Shown piece after piece: positions 16,967-25,983 of a stretch of DNA of 64,000 bases (positions within the stretch are counted from its first letter, which is position 1; every line of letters begins with the position of its first letter). The position numbers were made by a program, and so were the translations under genes. The notes below the pieces were generated by a model. It was not told the DNA's origin and ran no database searches. It was given only the letters and a program-made list of their open reading frames with translations. Where the stretch lies: the NCBI GenBank assembly GCA_963795485.1, contig CAWCIL010000008.1, positions 1,054,001 through 1,118,000 of the forward strand. Direction: 5' to 3'. The DNA comes from AP-15 sp963795485 (GTDB taxonomy: Bacteria; Pseudomonadota; Alphaproteobacteria; ATCC43930; CGMCC-115725).

Positions 16967-17156
16967 AGAATCGGGCGACGAGCAGGGGTGCGAACAGCTC
17001 CGGAATGAGAATTTCCTATCAACGAGATTGTTTCCTATGAACGCGGTTGTCGGGCACGCTCTGTCGCCGGGACAGCCGGGATCGAGGGTTTGACCGCGAA
17101 CGCGACCATTCCAGGCCGGTCGGATCACATGCTCGCGAGCGGGCGTCCGGCCGGCC

Positions 17157-18011
17157 TCACCCGGTGGTGTGCTTGCGGATAAAGGCTTTCATGCGGTCGA
17201 GCGCGCGGGCGGCGTAGGGGGCGTCAGGCTTGCCGGTCATGAAGCCGTGATTGGCGCCTTCGTAGAGCTGCAGCTCGACTTCGCCCCCGGCCTTGCGCCA
17301 GGATTGGGCAAAGTGGCGCATCAGCTCGACCGGGACCCATTCGTCCTTGTCGCCGCCAAAGACCAATGCGGGCGGGAGATGGACCTGTTCGCCGCGGTCG
17401 AGAATACGCGGCGGGTTGCCCTCTTCCATCGTTGCCGCATCGCCCCAGAAATTGTGGTGGTTGTCGAGCAATTCGCCATTGCCGGCCTTCTTGGCCAGCT
17501 CGTAGCGCAGCAGCGGGTCGAGCACGCCCCAGCCGGAAATGACGAAGGCGAGCTTGGCGTCGATCGCCGGGGCATCGGCCAGCCACAACGCTGCATAGCG
17601 CGGGTCGTCGGGCCGCATCGCCGCGAGCAGCACCTGGTGCCCGCCGCTCGACGTGCCAAAGCTGCCGACCCAGTCGGCGCGGGTCTGGTATTCGCCGGCA
17701 TGCGCCTTCAACCAGCGAGTGCCGAGATTGATGTCGGCGAGCGAGGCCGGGTAGGGCGCCTCGGGCGGCATGCGGAAATCGAGCGAGGCGACGAGGATGC
17801 CGCTTTCGGCCAGGACCTTGGCGATGAAGTCGTTGTCGGTACGGTCCTTGTTGACCCAGGCGCCGCCATGCACCTGCAAGACCGCCGGGAACGGGCCGGT
17901 CCCGCTCGGCCGGTAGAGCCGGGCCAGCACGGCGCGGCCGCCCTGCCGCTGGTACTCGACATCTTCGATCCGAACATCGTGGCGGGCTTCGCCTTCGAGG
18001 GTGCTCGACAT
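17157..18011 (-). CDS. Alpha/beta hydrolase (acetyl-esterase/BD-FAE type)
   Basis: 284 residues from ATG 18011; the frame is open to 18137 but the upstream residues are unlike the family. The oxyanion motif HGGAW is at about residues 48-52 and the nucleophile Ser121 in GTSSGG. An aspartate in DKDEWVP and a histidine in GANHGFMTG complete the triad. It probably cleaves a carboxyl ester. It lies 64 bases downstream of the unknown gene ending at 18076, at the end of a minus-strand cluster. Confidence 0.85.
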   Translation of the reverse strand: MSSTLEGEARHDVRIEDVEYQRQGGRAVLARLYRPSGTGPFPAVLQVHGGAWVNKDRTDNDFIAKVLAESGILVASLDFRMPPEAPYPASLADINLGTRWLKAHAGEYQTRADWVGSFGTSSGGHQVLLAAMRPDDPRYAALWLADAPAIDAKLAFVISGWGVLDPLLRYELAKKAGNGELLDNHHNFWGDAATMEEGNPPRILDRGEQVHLPPALVFGGDKDEWVPVELMRHFAQSWRKAGGEVELQLYEGANHGFMTGKPDAPYAARALDRMKAFIRKHTTG

Positions 18012-18075
18012 CTGCGGTTCCTCATCGGATGGTTCGGATCCCATCCTAAGGATCGGGCGGGCGCAAATCCACCAC

Positions 18076-19065
18076 TCAGCGGCGCAGGCGGTCGAGCGCC
18101 ATCCGCGCCATCGGGTCGCCGGGCGGCAGCCGCACAATCTGACGCTCCAGCAGAGCCCTCAGCCTCGTCGCATCGGGGAACTCGCGATCGGTCCAGAACC
18201 GTTTTGCCTGGTCGAAAAAGCCGACCGTTTCGAGAAAGGCGACCGTAAAATAATAGCTCTCCGGCAGAGATTCGCCGACCGCCCGCGCCACCACCGCGCC
18301 GTCCGCGGCGATCGCATCCCCGAGGCACCACGACAGCAGGCGCTCGATCTCGACCGCCGCCCGCCGGCGCTGGTCGGGGCGCATCTCGGGCCAGCCGAGC
18401 TGGAACAGCACCGCCACGTCGTAATTGTTGTGGTTGCTCAGGCCAGCTTCGTCGAGCCAGCCATTGGGGTAGAGCGCGTCGCGGATCTCGAGCAGGGTGT
18501 CGATCAGCTGCGGCCAATGGGCGATCCGGCCTTCGAGGTAGCGCGCCATGTGAAAGGTCAGGCTGAGATCGGCGGTGCGCCAGCGCTCTCCGGCGATCTC
18601 GTAATCCGCGCCGAAGAACCCGGTCGCCGCGTCCTGCCATCGGGCGACGAAGCCTCTGACAACGCCGTCGAGCCGCGGGTCCCACGGGTAGCCCTTCGGC
18701 CGGCGGCGCAGGATCAAGCGGACGAGGCCGGCGGTGGCGAAGTTCAACTCCTTGCGGCGGTCGACTCCGTCTTCGACGAGGCGCGAGACAAGGAGGCTGT
18801 CGAGATAGCTCGCCAGACGCTCGGGGTCGTTGACCCGGTCGAGAAATCGCGGCGAACGGGTGGTGCCGGGGAAGTCGTCGGCGAGCCAGTGGTCGACCGA
18901 GGCGTCGAGCTTGAGAAACCACACCTCGGTCCCAGCGCCAAAGCTGCCGTCCTGGTCCGGAAGAAGACCGCTCGGCGCGTCCGGCGAGGCGGCGAGGGCG
19001 CGCATCCGGTCGAGCGCCGCACCCGCCGCTGGCGCGTCGCCGGTGTATTGCAGCCGCCACAGCAA
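18076..19065 (-). CDS. Unknown alpha-helical protein (start uncertain)
   Basis: 329 residues from TTG 19065. The protein is largely helical with aromatic repeats (DHWLADDFPGTTRS, NHNNYDVAVLFQLGWPEM, FDQAKRFWTDREFP), resembling an alpha/alpha-barrel, but I cannot name a family. The frame stays open and protein-like for about 70 residues upstream (for example IAAYFPAIAALDLAAEPE) to a stop at 19311. The only start-like codon that would fit is CTG at 19278, overlapping the MFS stop (TGA 19277-19275). A non-standard, coupled start is therefore possible. Confidence 0.6.
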   Translation of the reverse strand: MLWRLQYTGDAPAAGAALDRMRALAASPDAPSGLLPDQDGSFGAGTEVWFLKLDASVDHWLADDFPGTTRSPRFLDRVNDPERLASYLDSLLVSRLVEDGVDRRKELNFATAGLVRLILRRRPKGYPWDPRLDGVVRGFVARWQDAATGFFGADYEIAGERWRTADLSLTFHMARYLEGRIAHWPQLIDTLLEIRDALYPNGWLDEAGLSNHNNYDVAVLFQLGWPEMRPDQRRRAAVEIERLLSWCLGDAIAADGAVVARAVGESLPESYYFTVAFLETVGFFDQAKRFWTDREFPDATRLRALLERQIVRLPPGDPMARMALDRLRR

Positions 19066-19274
19066 CTCGCCGATCGCCTGGCGCAGAAATGAAGTGTCGC
19101 CGCCGGTCGCCTCGTCTCGGTCGAGCCGCGCCTCGAGCGCGCGAATTTCCGGCTCGGCCGCGAGGTCGAGCGCGGCGATCGCTGGAAAATACGCCGCGAT
19201 CGTATCCTGGGGTCGCCACCCGGCGGGAGGCGGCAGGGGGCCGGCCGCAGCTCGGGCGCCGCCGCGGATGCCGG

Positions 19275-20531
19275 TCAGACCACAGCCCCGGCGTTCGTCT
19301 TGGCCGACCTATCGCCCAATCGCGTCAGCGAACTGAACGCCGTCGCGCAAAACAGCCCGGCCAATGCAATCACGACCGCCAGGGTCAGCGGGTGTCCGCT
19401 CGGCCCGAGCGACAGCGCGGCGGTGCCGCCCGCGGCTCCGCTCATCTGGATAAAGCTGCCGAGGCCCGAGGCAGCGCCGACGGTCCGGGGATTGACCCCG
19501 AGGCTGCCGGCGGCGGCGTTAGGGGTGATCAGACCGCTGCCGCAGCACACGAAGATCATTGGCCCGATCACGACAAACGGGCCCGGGATATGCAGCACCG
19601 CCAGCGCGACCATGACAAAACCGGCCGGGATCAGCACCGTCGTGCCGATCGTGATCAGCCCGTTGACCCCGAGCCGGACCGTCAACCGATTGGAGAGAAA
19701 GCTGCCGATCAGAAAACCCAGCGGCGGCAGTGCCGCGTAATAGCCGTACTGCTCGGGGCTGATCCCGAAGCGGCCGATCAGCACCGCCGGAGCGCCGGCC
19801 GCGAAAATGTGAAACCCGGCATGGGCGCCGGCGGCGGAAAGGGCATAGCCGAGAAAACGGCGGGTGCCGATCAGGGTGCGATAGCTCGCCAGCATGCCCT
19901 CGCCGGTCGCACCTACGCCCGAGCTGATGCCGCGATCCGGAACATAGCGCAGCATCAGCGCCATGGCGAAAAGGGCGAGCACCGCGACTGCGGCGAAGTT
20001 GGCGCGCCAGCCGAACCATCCCTGCAGATATCCGCCGAGCACCGGCGCGCAGGCCTGCATCAGGGTGGCCGCGATCGCCCGCCCGGCGATGACCTGGGCG
20101 GCGGCCTCGGGTCCCCAGATCTCCCGTGTCAGGGCGCGACCGACGACCATTCCGGCGCAGGCGCCGATGCCCTGGAGGACCCGCGCGGCGATCAACATTT
20201 CGATGGTCGGGCTGGAGGCGCAGACAAAGCTGCTGAATGCACACAGGGCCAGGCCGCAGAGCACCGTCCGTCGTCGGCCGAAGCGATCGGACAACGGGCC
20301 CAGCACCAGCATGCTGACGGCGAAGGCGAGGAGATACCCGACAAAGGTCAGCTGCACCCGGGCGACCGAGGTATCGAGGGCGCGTGCGATCGCCGGCACC
20401 GAGGGAACATAGATCGTGGAGGCGACAATTCCCAAGGATGACGCCCAGGTCAGGCTCAGCAGCACGATCCTGCGTCTGACCGGGGTAAATTCATCGGCTG
20501 CCGGGGCGGGAGGGCGGGCAGGTTCAGGCAT
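19275..20531 (-). CDS. MFS exporter, Bcr/CflA drug-resistance type
   Basis: 418 residues with about 12 membrane segments. The family marks are YVPSVPAIARAL in the first loop, the MFS motif LSDRFGRRRTV after segment 2, and RVLQGIGACAGMVVGRA in segment 4. Proton-driven export of a small compound is expected; the substrate is unknown. The ATG at 20531 lies inside the last codons of the heparinase-like gene (8-base overlap), so the two are probably co-translated. Confidence 0.88.
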   Translation of the reverse strand: MPEPARPPAPAADEFTPVRRRIVLLSLTWASSLGIVASTIYVPSVPAIARALDTSVARVQLTFVGYLLAFAVSMLVLGPLSDRFGRRRTVLCGLALCAFSSFVCASSPTIEMLIAARVLQGIGACAGMVVGRALTREIWGPEAAAQVIAGRAIAATLMQACAPVLGGYLQGWFGWRANFAAVAVLALFAMALMLRYVPDRGISSGVGATGEGMLASYRTLIGTRRFLGYALSAAGAHAGFHIFAAGAPAVLIGRFGISPEQYGYYAALPPLGFLIGSFLSNRLTVRLGVNGLITIGTTVLIPAGFVMVALAVLHIPGPFVVIGPMIFVCCGSGLITPNAAAGSLGVNPRTVGAASGLGSFIQMSGAAGGTAALSLGPSGHPLTLAVVIALAGLFCATAFSSLTRLGDRSAKTNAGAVV

Positions 20532-22636
20532 GATCGAGACTCGCCGGTGGCTCTCGCTGAGAATAGCCCACCATAGATTTCTCGAGCCTTACAGGGGAAG
20601 CACGCATTGCGATGTGCACGCTGCGCGTTCGGCATCCGCGCCGGGGCAGCCCGGTCAGTCGGATCGGCTGCCGGGCCAGCCAGTGATCGAGCGGGGCGAC
20701 CGGCAAAGCCAGCTCGTCTCGGTCGCAATCGGGCAGCAGCAGCACGGTCAAGCGGCGCGTTCCCGCCGGCCAGGCGATCTGCAGCCGGCGGATGGGCAGC
20801 GCGCCGGCGGTTCGCGGTCCCGCCTCACCCGTGCCTCGCGGCAATTCGGAGACCGTGCCGCCACCCTCTGGCGGGCACCCGTGCAGCTGCTGCGCGGCGC
20901 CGAGGGGGAAGGAGCGCGGCGGCGGCGGCGCGACCAGCTCGAAGCGGGCTCCGGCCGGTTCCAGGATACGGATGACGAGCCGATCCTCTCCCAGTCGCAA
21001 GCGCACCAGCGAACCGGCGAGACAGATGGGCTCGGCACTGGTGTGGATCGCCCACAGAACGTTGTGGCATACCGCCGGATCGACCTCGTCCTCGATGACG
21101 ACCTGGCGGCCGATCAGGGCAGCGCCGCGCCGGACCGTGCCCGGGGGTTTGCCGTAGGTGGCCGACAGATCGAAGACCGCCCATTTGCAGTCGCCCTCGA
21201 CGCAGCTGCCGATAATAGAAGCCGGAGTGTTCGGCACCTGATCCAACCCGCCGATCGTGAGCGTGTTGTGGCCAGCGGCCTGAGAGCGATAGTAGTTCCA
21301 CCGGCGCCCCGACCTCGCATCCTTTCCGTGGTCGAAATATCCCGGGAGATCATAATCGTCCGCACCCAGATCGACGATCCAGCGATGCCGCGCGCCGTCG
21401 AGGACAAACGTGCCGGCATCGGCCTGGGCGTGCAGGATTATCTCCTCGGCGCTCGGTGCGCCGCCGCCCGACGGGCGCGAGACGTTTCCGCCCTTGATCG
21501 CCAAGTATACCGGGCCTGTCTGCGGATCGCTCGACCAGGTATTGCGGAAGCAGGCGAGATCGCCGCTGCGGAACACCTTGCCGGTCGGCAGGCCGAGCGC
21601 TCACCGGACATATGCCGGGCCGTTTCGGCCAGATCGTCGCGAACGGGAGCTGCCGCGCGTCGCCTCCGCCGAGCAGCCAGCGGTCGATCGGCCGGCCAAA
21701 GCGATGGGCGTGCCAGGCGAGCGGCGAGACGTCAAAGCGCCAATCGGAATCGCCAAAGTTGAAGGCGGCGCCGAACGGTCCCGCAGCATGCAGCGCAAAA
21801 TCGCCGGTCTCGGCGAAACCGGGCCGGGCGGCGAGGCCGAAACTGTCTCCCAAAGTGCTCTCCAGCGCCGCCACCATCAGACCCGCATAGCGCATCGCCA
21901 GGGACCAGTAGCTGAGGCCCTCGCGCCACGCCCCGTCCGGAGCCAGCGCCGAAAACACGTTCCAGGTCGAGACGAGGCTGCGTCGTACCAGCTCCGACGA
22001 CAGTTCGCGCTGCGATCGCAACACCGCCAGAGCAGCAATCAGGATCCCGGAATTCGACACGAGGGTGCAATTGTCGCGCCGTTTCGGCCACAGCAGCGAG
22101 CGATCCTCATAGGCGACGAGCGCCGGTTCGAGGACGTTGCGCCGGATCGCGCTTTCGATCGCGGCACGTTTGCACGGCGTCAGCTTGTGGTAGAGCCAAT
22201 CGTAGGCGAGGGACACGGCGACGGCGATTTCGGCGCAATCGAGAAAGGAGCGGATCACCGGCCGTTCCTTCCAGCTCGCGGCTGCGGAAAATTCGTCGAG
22301 CGCTTCGCAGGTCGTCGCCAGCGCCGCCTCGGCGGTTGCGCCATCGGCGGTGAGCGCGATGAACGAAGTCGCGATCAACCGCCGCGCACGGCGCTTGAGC
22401 GCAGCACGCAGATCGCGCGGCATCGTTGCCGCCGGGATCTCCGACACGAGCTTGGCCGACCGCGTCTGCAGGTCGGGATCGGCGTTGACGAGATGGCGAA
22501 GCGCGGGCAGAGCGGTACGGCGGAACAGCAGGTAGGGATGCGGTGCGCGAAAGCATGCGAGCGCGGTCTCGGCGAGAGGGATCTCCGGGCGATCGACCTC
22601 TTCGACATGGAGCGATCGCACATTGTCAAATGGCAA
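20524..22636 (-). pseudogene. Heparinase II/III-like polysaccharide lyase family protein, one frameshift
   Basis: The N-terminal alpha/alpha-toroid half (YDWLYHKLTP, RRDNCTLVSNSGIL, WREGLSYWSLAMRY) runs from TTG 22636. The beta-sandwich half (FRNTWSSDPQTGPVYLAIKGGN, in blocks; HAQADAGTFVLDGARHRW; GHNTLTI) is one frame over. The shift lies near 21598 and equals one extra base. Together they give about 700 residues, normal for the family, which cleaves uronic-acid polysaccharides. No signal peptide is visible; the start is weak and the frame is open upstream toward the ISAs1-type element, so the true N-terminus is uncertain. Confidence 0.75.
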
Positions 22637-22762
22637 TCTAGGCTCCCATGAGGCAGCGCGACGGTTGCTGGGCCATGGGTGTACTCTCTAAAGGCAAGCA
22701 AATGACCAAATGGTTTCGATTTGGGGACGATTTCTCCTAAATACCCCCAAGGACAATTCCGC

Positions 22763-23869
22763 TCAGGCCTGGGCGAGCAATTGAGCCAAAAAATCCTCCT
22801 TCCACGCGGCAAGAATGAATTTGCTGCGCAGCGAGACCTTGGACCGGTCCTTGTGCATCAGATTAAGCGCCATATGCCGCAGGATGGCCAGGTTGTACGG
22901 GCTGTTGTCCCGACGGCTGCGGACCTGGCCCTCGTTCATGACCACATTCAGGACCCAGTGGAGGCGATTCTCGACGCCCCAGTGGGAGCGCGCGACTTGT
23001 CCCAGGCGCTCCGGCGACAGCGGCGCGCTCAGCAGATAATAGGCGTTCTCCCGGGAGGTTTTGGGGCCCGTTTTCGCGCTTGTTCTGCGAATCCGGATGA
23101 CCCTGCCGAGGGCGGCCAGACCCGGCCATTGATGCCGCGCCTGCAGCCCGACGATGTCGGTCGACACCAGGCTGATGCGGGTCTCGACGCGGCCGTGATC
23201 GTTGTCTCGCGTCGAGTGGCTGGCGGCCTTCTCGTGCTCCGGATCGTCAAAGAACCGAACCGCGTCCGCGTGCAGAGCGTGATGATTGCCCTTGAGCGCC
23301 AGGACATAGTCGCCGCCTCGAGCGACGATCCGGCGACCGATGTCGCGCTGACAATTGAGCGCGTCGGTGGTCACGATCGTTCCTTTCAATGCGAGCATAT
23401 CCAACAGCTTGGCAACCGCCGTGCTCTCTCGGGTCTTGGCCGTCGTGGCGATCTGAGCCAGCACGAGGCGGGTGTCGCAACACCAGGCGCTGATCATATG
23501 CAAGGCCGAGCCGGGATGGGCGGGGTCGAGCGGACGGCGCAGGACCTTGCCGTCAATGGCGATGACGCCGGTGCAGGTTTCGGTGAAGCGTGCCATGAAT
23601 TTTTGAAAGCAAGCGCGGAACTGATCGGGATCGAGCTGGCGAAACACCCGGCTGAAGGTGTCATGGCTCGGCACCCCGTTCTTCAGCTCCAGGAAGCTTC
23701 CGAGGAATTCCTGCTTGGCCTCCGCGAACACTGCCATGTCGACTGCGGTCTGGCCGCCAGACAACACTGCGCACAGTGCGATCGTTAAAATTTCCATCAG
23801 ATCGTGGCGTCTGGCTCCGCCCGAACGCGGATCTTTCAGTTCGGCAAAGCAGTTGTCGAACTCCGGCAT
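22763..23869 (-). CDS. ISAs1-family transposase
   Basis: 368 residues from ATG 23869, which follows GGAGGGGG. The N-terminal DDE_Tnp_1-associated domain (FAELKDPRSGGARRHDLMEI) is followed by the DDE core: IAIDGKVLRR, TTDALNCQRD, YVLALKGNHH, and RSHWGVENRLHWVLNV with the final glutamate. It appears intact. I could not find the terminal inverted repeats; the left end should lie between 22640 and 22760 and the right end shortly beyond 23870. Confidence 0.88.
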   Translation of the reverse strand: MPEFDNCFAELKDPRSGGARRHDLMEILTIALCAVLSGGQTAVDMAVFAEAKQEFLGSFLELKNGVPSHDTFSRVFRQLDPDQFRACFQKFMARFTETCTGVIAIDGKVLRRPLDPAHPGSALHMISAWCCDTRLVLAQIATTAKTRESTAVAKLLDMLALKGTIVTTDALNCQRDIGRRIVARGGDYVLALKGNHHALHADAVRFFDDPEHEKAASHSTRDNDHGRVETRISLVSTDIVGLQARHQWPGLAALGRVIRIRRTSAKTGPKTSRENAYYLLSAPLSPERLGQVARSHWGVENRLHWVLNVVMNEGQVRSRRDNSPYNLAILRHMALNLMHKDRSKVSLRSKFILAAWKEDFLAQLLAQA

Positions 23870-24639
23870 TGCCCCCTCCGCCGCACCGCCGAGCGCCTTA
23901 CTGCGTCCGCGCTTCGACCCGCCTGCACCACAGACCGCGCCAGGCGAAGTAGAAACGGGACCGGCGTGCCGCAAAGCTGCCGCAGAGGCCCGTCACGGAA
24001 TTGGTCGCGGGATCGGCGCAGACGGGTGCCGCCGCCGTTGCGTGACGAATGTTGCCCATCGTGGCTAAAGGAACGCGGGTATCATGCTCAAAGCGAACCG
24101 GCTGTCGAATAGCCCCTACCAAAGGACGGCTGGGATTGGGTCTCGCATCGAGGAACGCTCGTGTGCAGCTTGAACTCACGTACATCGAGAAATCCCGCGA
24201 TTCTGTTTCGTTTCCCAGGAGAGAATTGGCCGACCGCGGTCAGCAAATCGTCAGCAATTAGGTCAGCGGCACGTCAAAAATGAATGCGACCCAAATTTAA
24301 CATTGGTTCGGGCGCCCGGGCTGGACCTCGTCAGCCGAGCCGAGCTCGGCTGATGCACAGGAATGCGGTGAGAAATCGACGTCTGCGGTCCACGGCGAGC
24401 GCGGCGGTGCCGATTGAAGCCCAGAGCGCCGGCCGTCGCAACCGGCCGCGGTGAAATTCGTGCCGGTGGAAAGTCTCAATTAAGATTTCTCGCGGAGATT
24501 TCTGCTGACGCCGACCGGGACGGTTCTTTGACGCCCGTTGCGCTAACCTTGGTTAAGAGGAAGGCAACGGCAATGGGCGACCACCGAGCCGGATCGCGAT
24601 CGCAGCCGGCCCGCGCCAGACCAGAAGGATCACGCGCCG
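23870..24639. other. Gene-free stretch between the transposase and the PP-loop gene
   Basis: No convincing coding sequence on either strand. It should contain the undetected right end of the ISAs1-type element. A perfect 9-bp stem with a 5-base loop lies at 24331-24353 (TCAGCCGAG / CTCGGCTGA), without a T-run. Otherwise I see nothing. Confidence 0.5.
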
Positions 24640-25848
24640 ATGCTGATCGAGGATCTAGCCCTGACGGTGACCCCGGACAAGCGGGTTCTCTCCGCGACCG
24701 TCTTGTGGGAAGACCGAAACTTTCCCGAACAGCGCCTCTACTTTGAGAGCTCTGCAGCCGGGATCGAGGACGAAGCGATCGACGCAGAAGACGGTTTGGG
24801 CCGCCAGCGATGGAGCGGCGGACCCCGCGCGGACGCATTTCTCGCTGCCTGCTTTCCTCTCGCCGCGGTGCATGGGGAGGCGCGGATACGGGTCGAGGGT
24901 GGGGCATGTCCGATGCTCGTCGAGGGGCTGCGTACTGCCCATGCCTGGTGGTCGAGCTGGGGCGGGATGCCGGCTCCGGCTCCGGAAATCGAGACCTCCT
25001 CCTCCGGATGCGCTGAGATCGCCTCAACCGGGCCGCGGCGCGGTGCGGCCTTTTTGTCGGGCGGCATCGACGGGCTTCATATGCTGATGCGCAATCGGCT
25101 CCTTTATCGCCCGGACGACCCCGCCTACATCCGCAAGGCCCTGTTCATCCATGGGTTCGATATCGGCAAGCGGGCACGCGCCCCGGAGAACGAGCGCTTT
25201 CAGACGGCGCTGAACCGGCTCAAACCGGTCACTGATGAAACCGGGCTGCGTCTGGTAATGTGCCGCACGAACCTGCGGCATCTGCCCTCGAAACCGGGCT
25301 TTTGGGCGAACCGCCACAACGGGGCGGCGCTGGCCGCGGTCGGTCACGCGACGCTGCTCGGGCCCGCCTTTTTGTTCATCGGCGGCACCTACGATGTCGC
25401 CAACCCGGTTCCGGTGGGCTCGCATGCCGCCGTCGATGGGCTGTTTTCCAGCCAGCGTATCGCCATCATTCACGACGGCGCGCGCTTTACCCGCCTCGAC
25501 AAGGTGCGTGATTTGGCGAGTTGGCCGACAGCGCTCGCGGTGTTGCGCGTGTGCCCCGAAAGCGGCGAGACCGAGGTGAATTGCGGACGCTGCGAAAAGT
25601 GTTTGCGCACCCGGCTGGAGCTGTTGGTGGCTGGCGTCGAAGAAACCGCTGCGCTCGGTCCGAGCTTGACCCCGCTCGAGCTTTGGGAACAGGCCGTGCC
25701 GGCGCCGATCAATCACCGTGCCATCCGATACGAGGACCTCCTGGCGCCGCTGCGCGCCCGCGGGCTCGATGCGCTGTGCCGCGTGCTGGAGAGGAAGATC
25801 GCGGCTTATCGTGAAGGATCAGGAAATGACGCGGCACCCGACCGTTGA
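24640..25848 (+). CDS. PP-loop-like protein of unknown function
   Basis: 402 residues. The centre has a P-loop-like motif FLSGGIDGLHML at about residue 139, as in ATP-pyrophosphatases (QueC- or asparagine-synthetase-like), where SGGxDS binds ATP. Here the usual DS is DG. Near the C-terminus VNCGRCEKCLRT carries three cysteines that could bind zinc. The order is a short N-terminal domain, PP-loop domain and helical tail. I know similar proteins only as uncharacterised, sometimes near polysaccharide or secondary-metabolite genes. It precedes the SARP-type regulator by 135 bases. Confidence 0.6.
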   Translation: MLIEDLALTVTPDKRVLSATVLWEDRNFPEQRLYFESSAAGIEDEAIDAEDGLGRQRWSGGPRADAFLAACFPLAAVHGEARIRVEGGACPMLVEGLRTAHAWWSSWGGMPAPAPEIETSSSGCAEIASTGPRRGAAFLSGGIDGLHMLMRNRLLYRPDDPAYIRKALFIHGFDIGKRARAPENERFQTALNRLKPVTDETGLRLVMCRTNLRHLPSKPGFWANRHNGAALAAVGHATLLGPAFLFIGGTYDVANPVPVGSHAAVDGLFSSQRIAIIHDGARFTRLDKVRDLASWPTALAVLRVCPESGETEVNCGRCEKCLRTRLELLVAGVEETAALGPSLTPLELWEQAVPAPINHRAIRYEDLLAPLRARGLDALCRVLERKIAAYREGSGNDAAPDR

Positions 25849-25983
25849 TCGCCCGGATGACGGGTCGAAGACTATTTTCTTGCTGGCGGCCCAGGCCGGC
25901 TTCAAGATCGTCGGGAGGTTGAATCGATCCGCCATCGTCGCGATCGGCTCTGGCTCGTCTGGCTGTGCGACGGGACGGTGGTC

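Noticed and set aside
24331..24353. Rho-independent terminator
   Set aside because: The 9-bp stem is perfect, but no T-run follows and no gene ends just before it.
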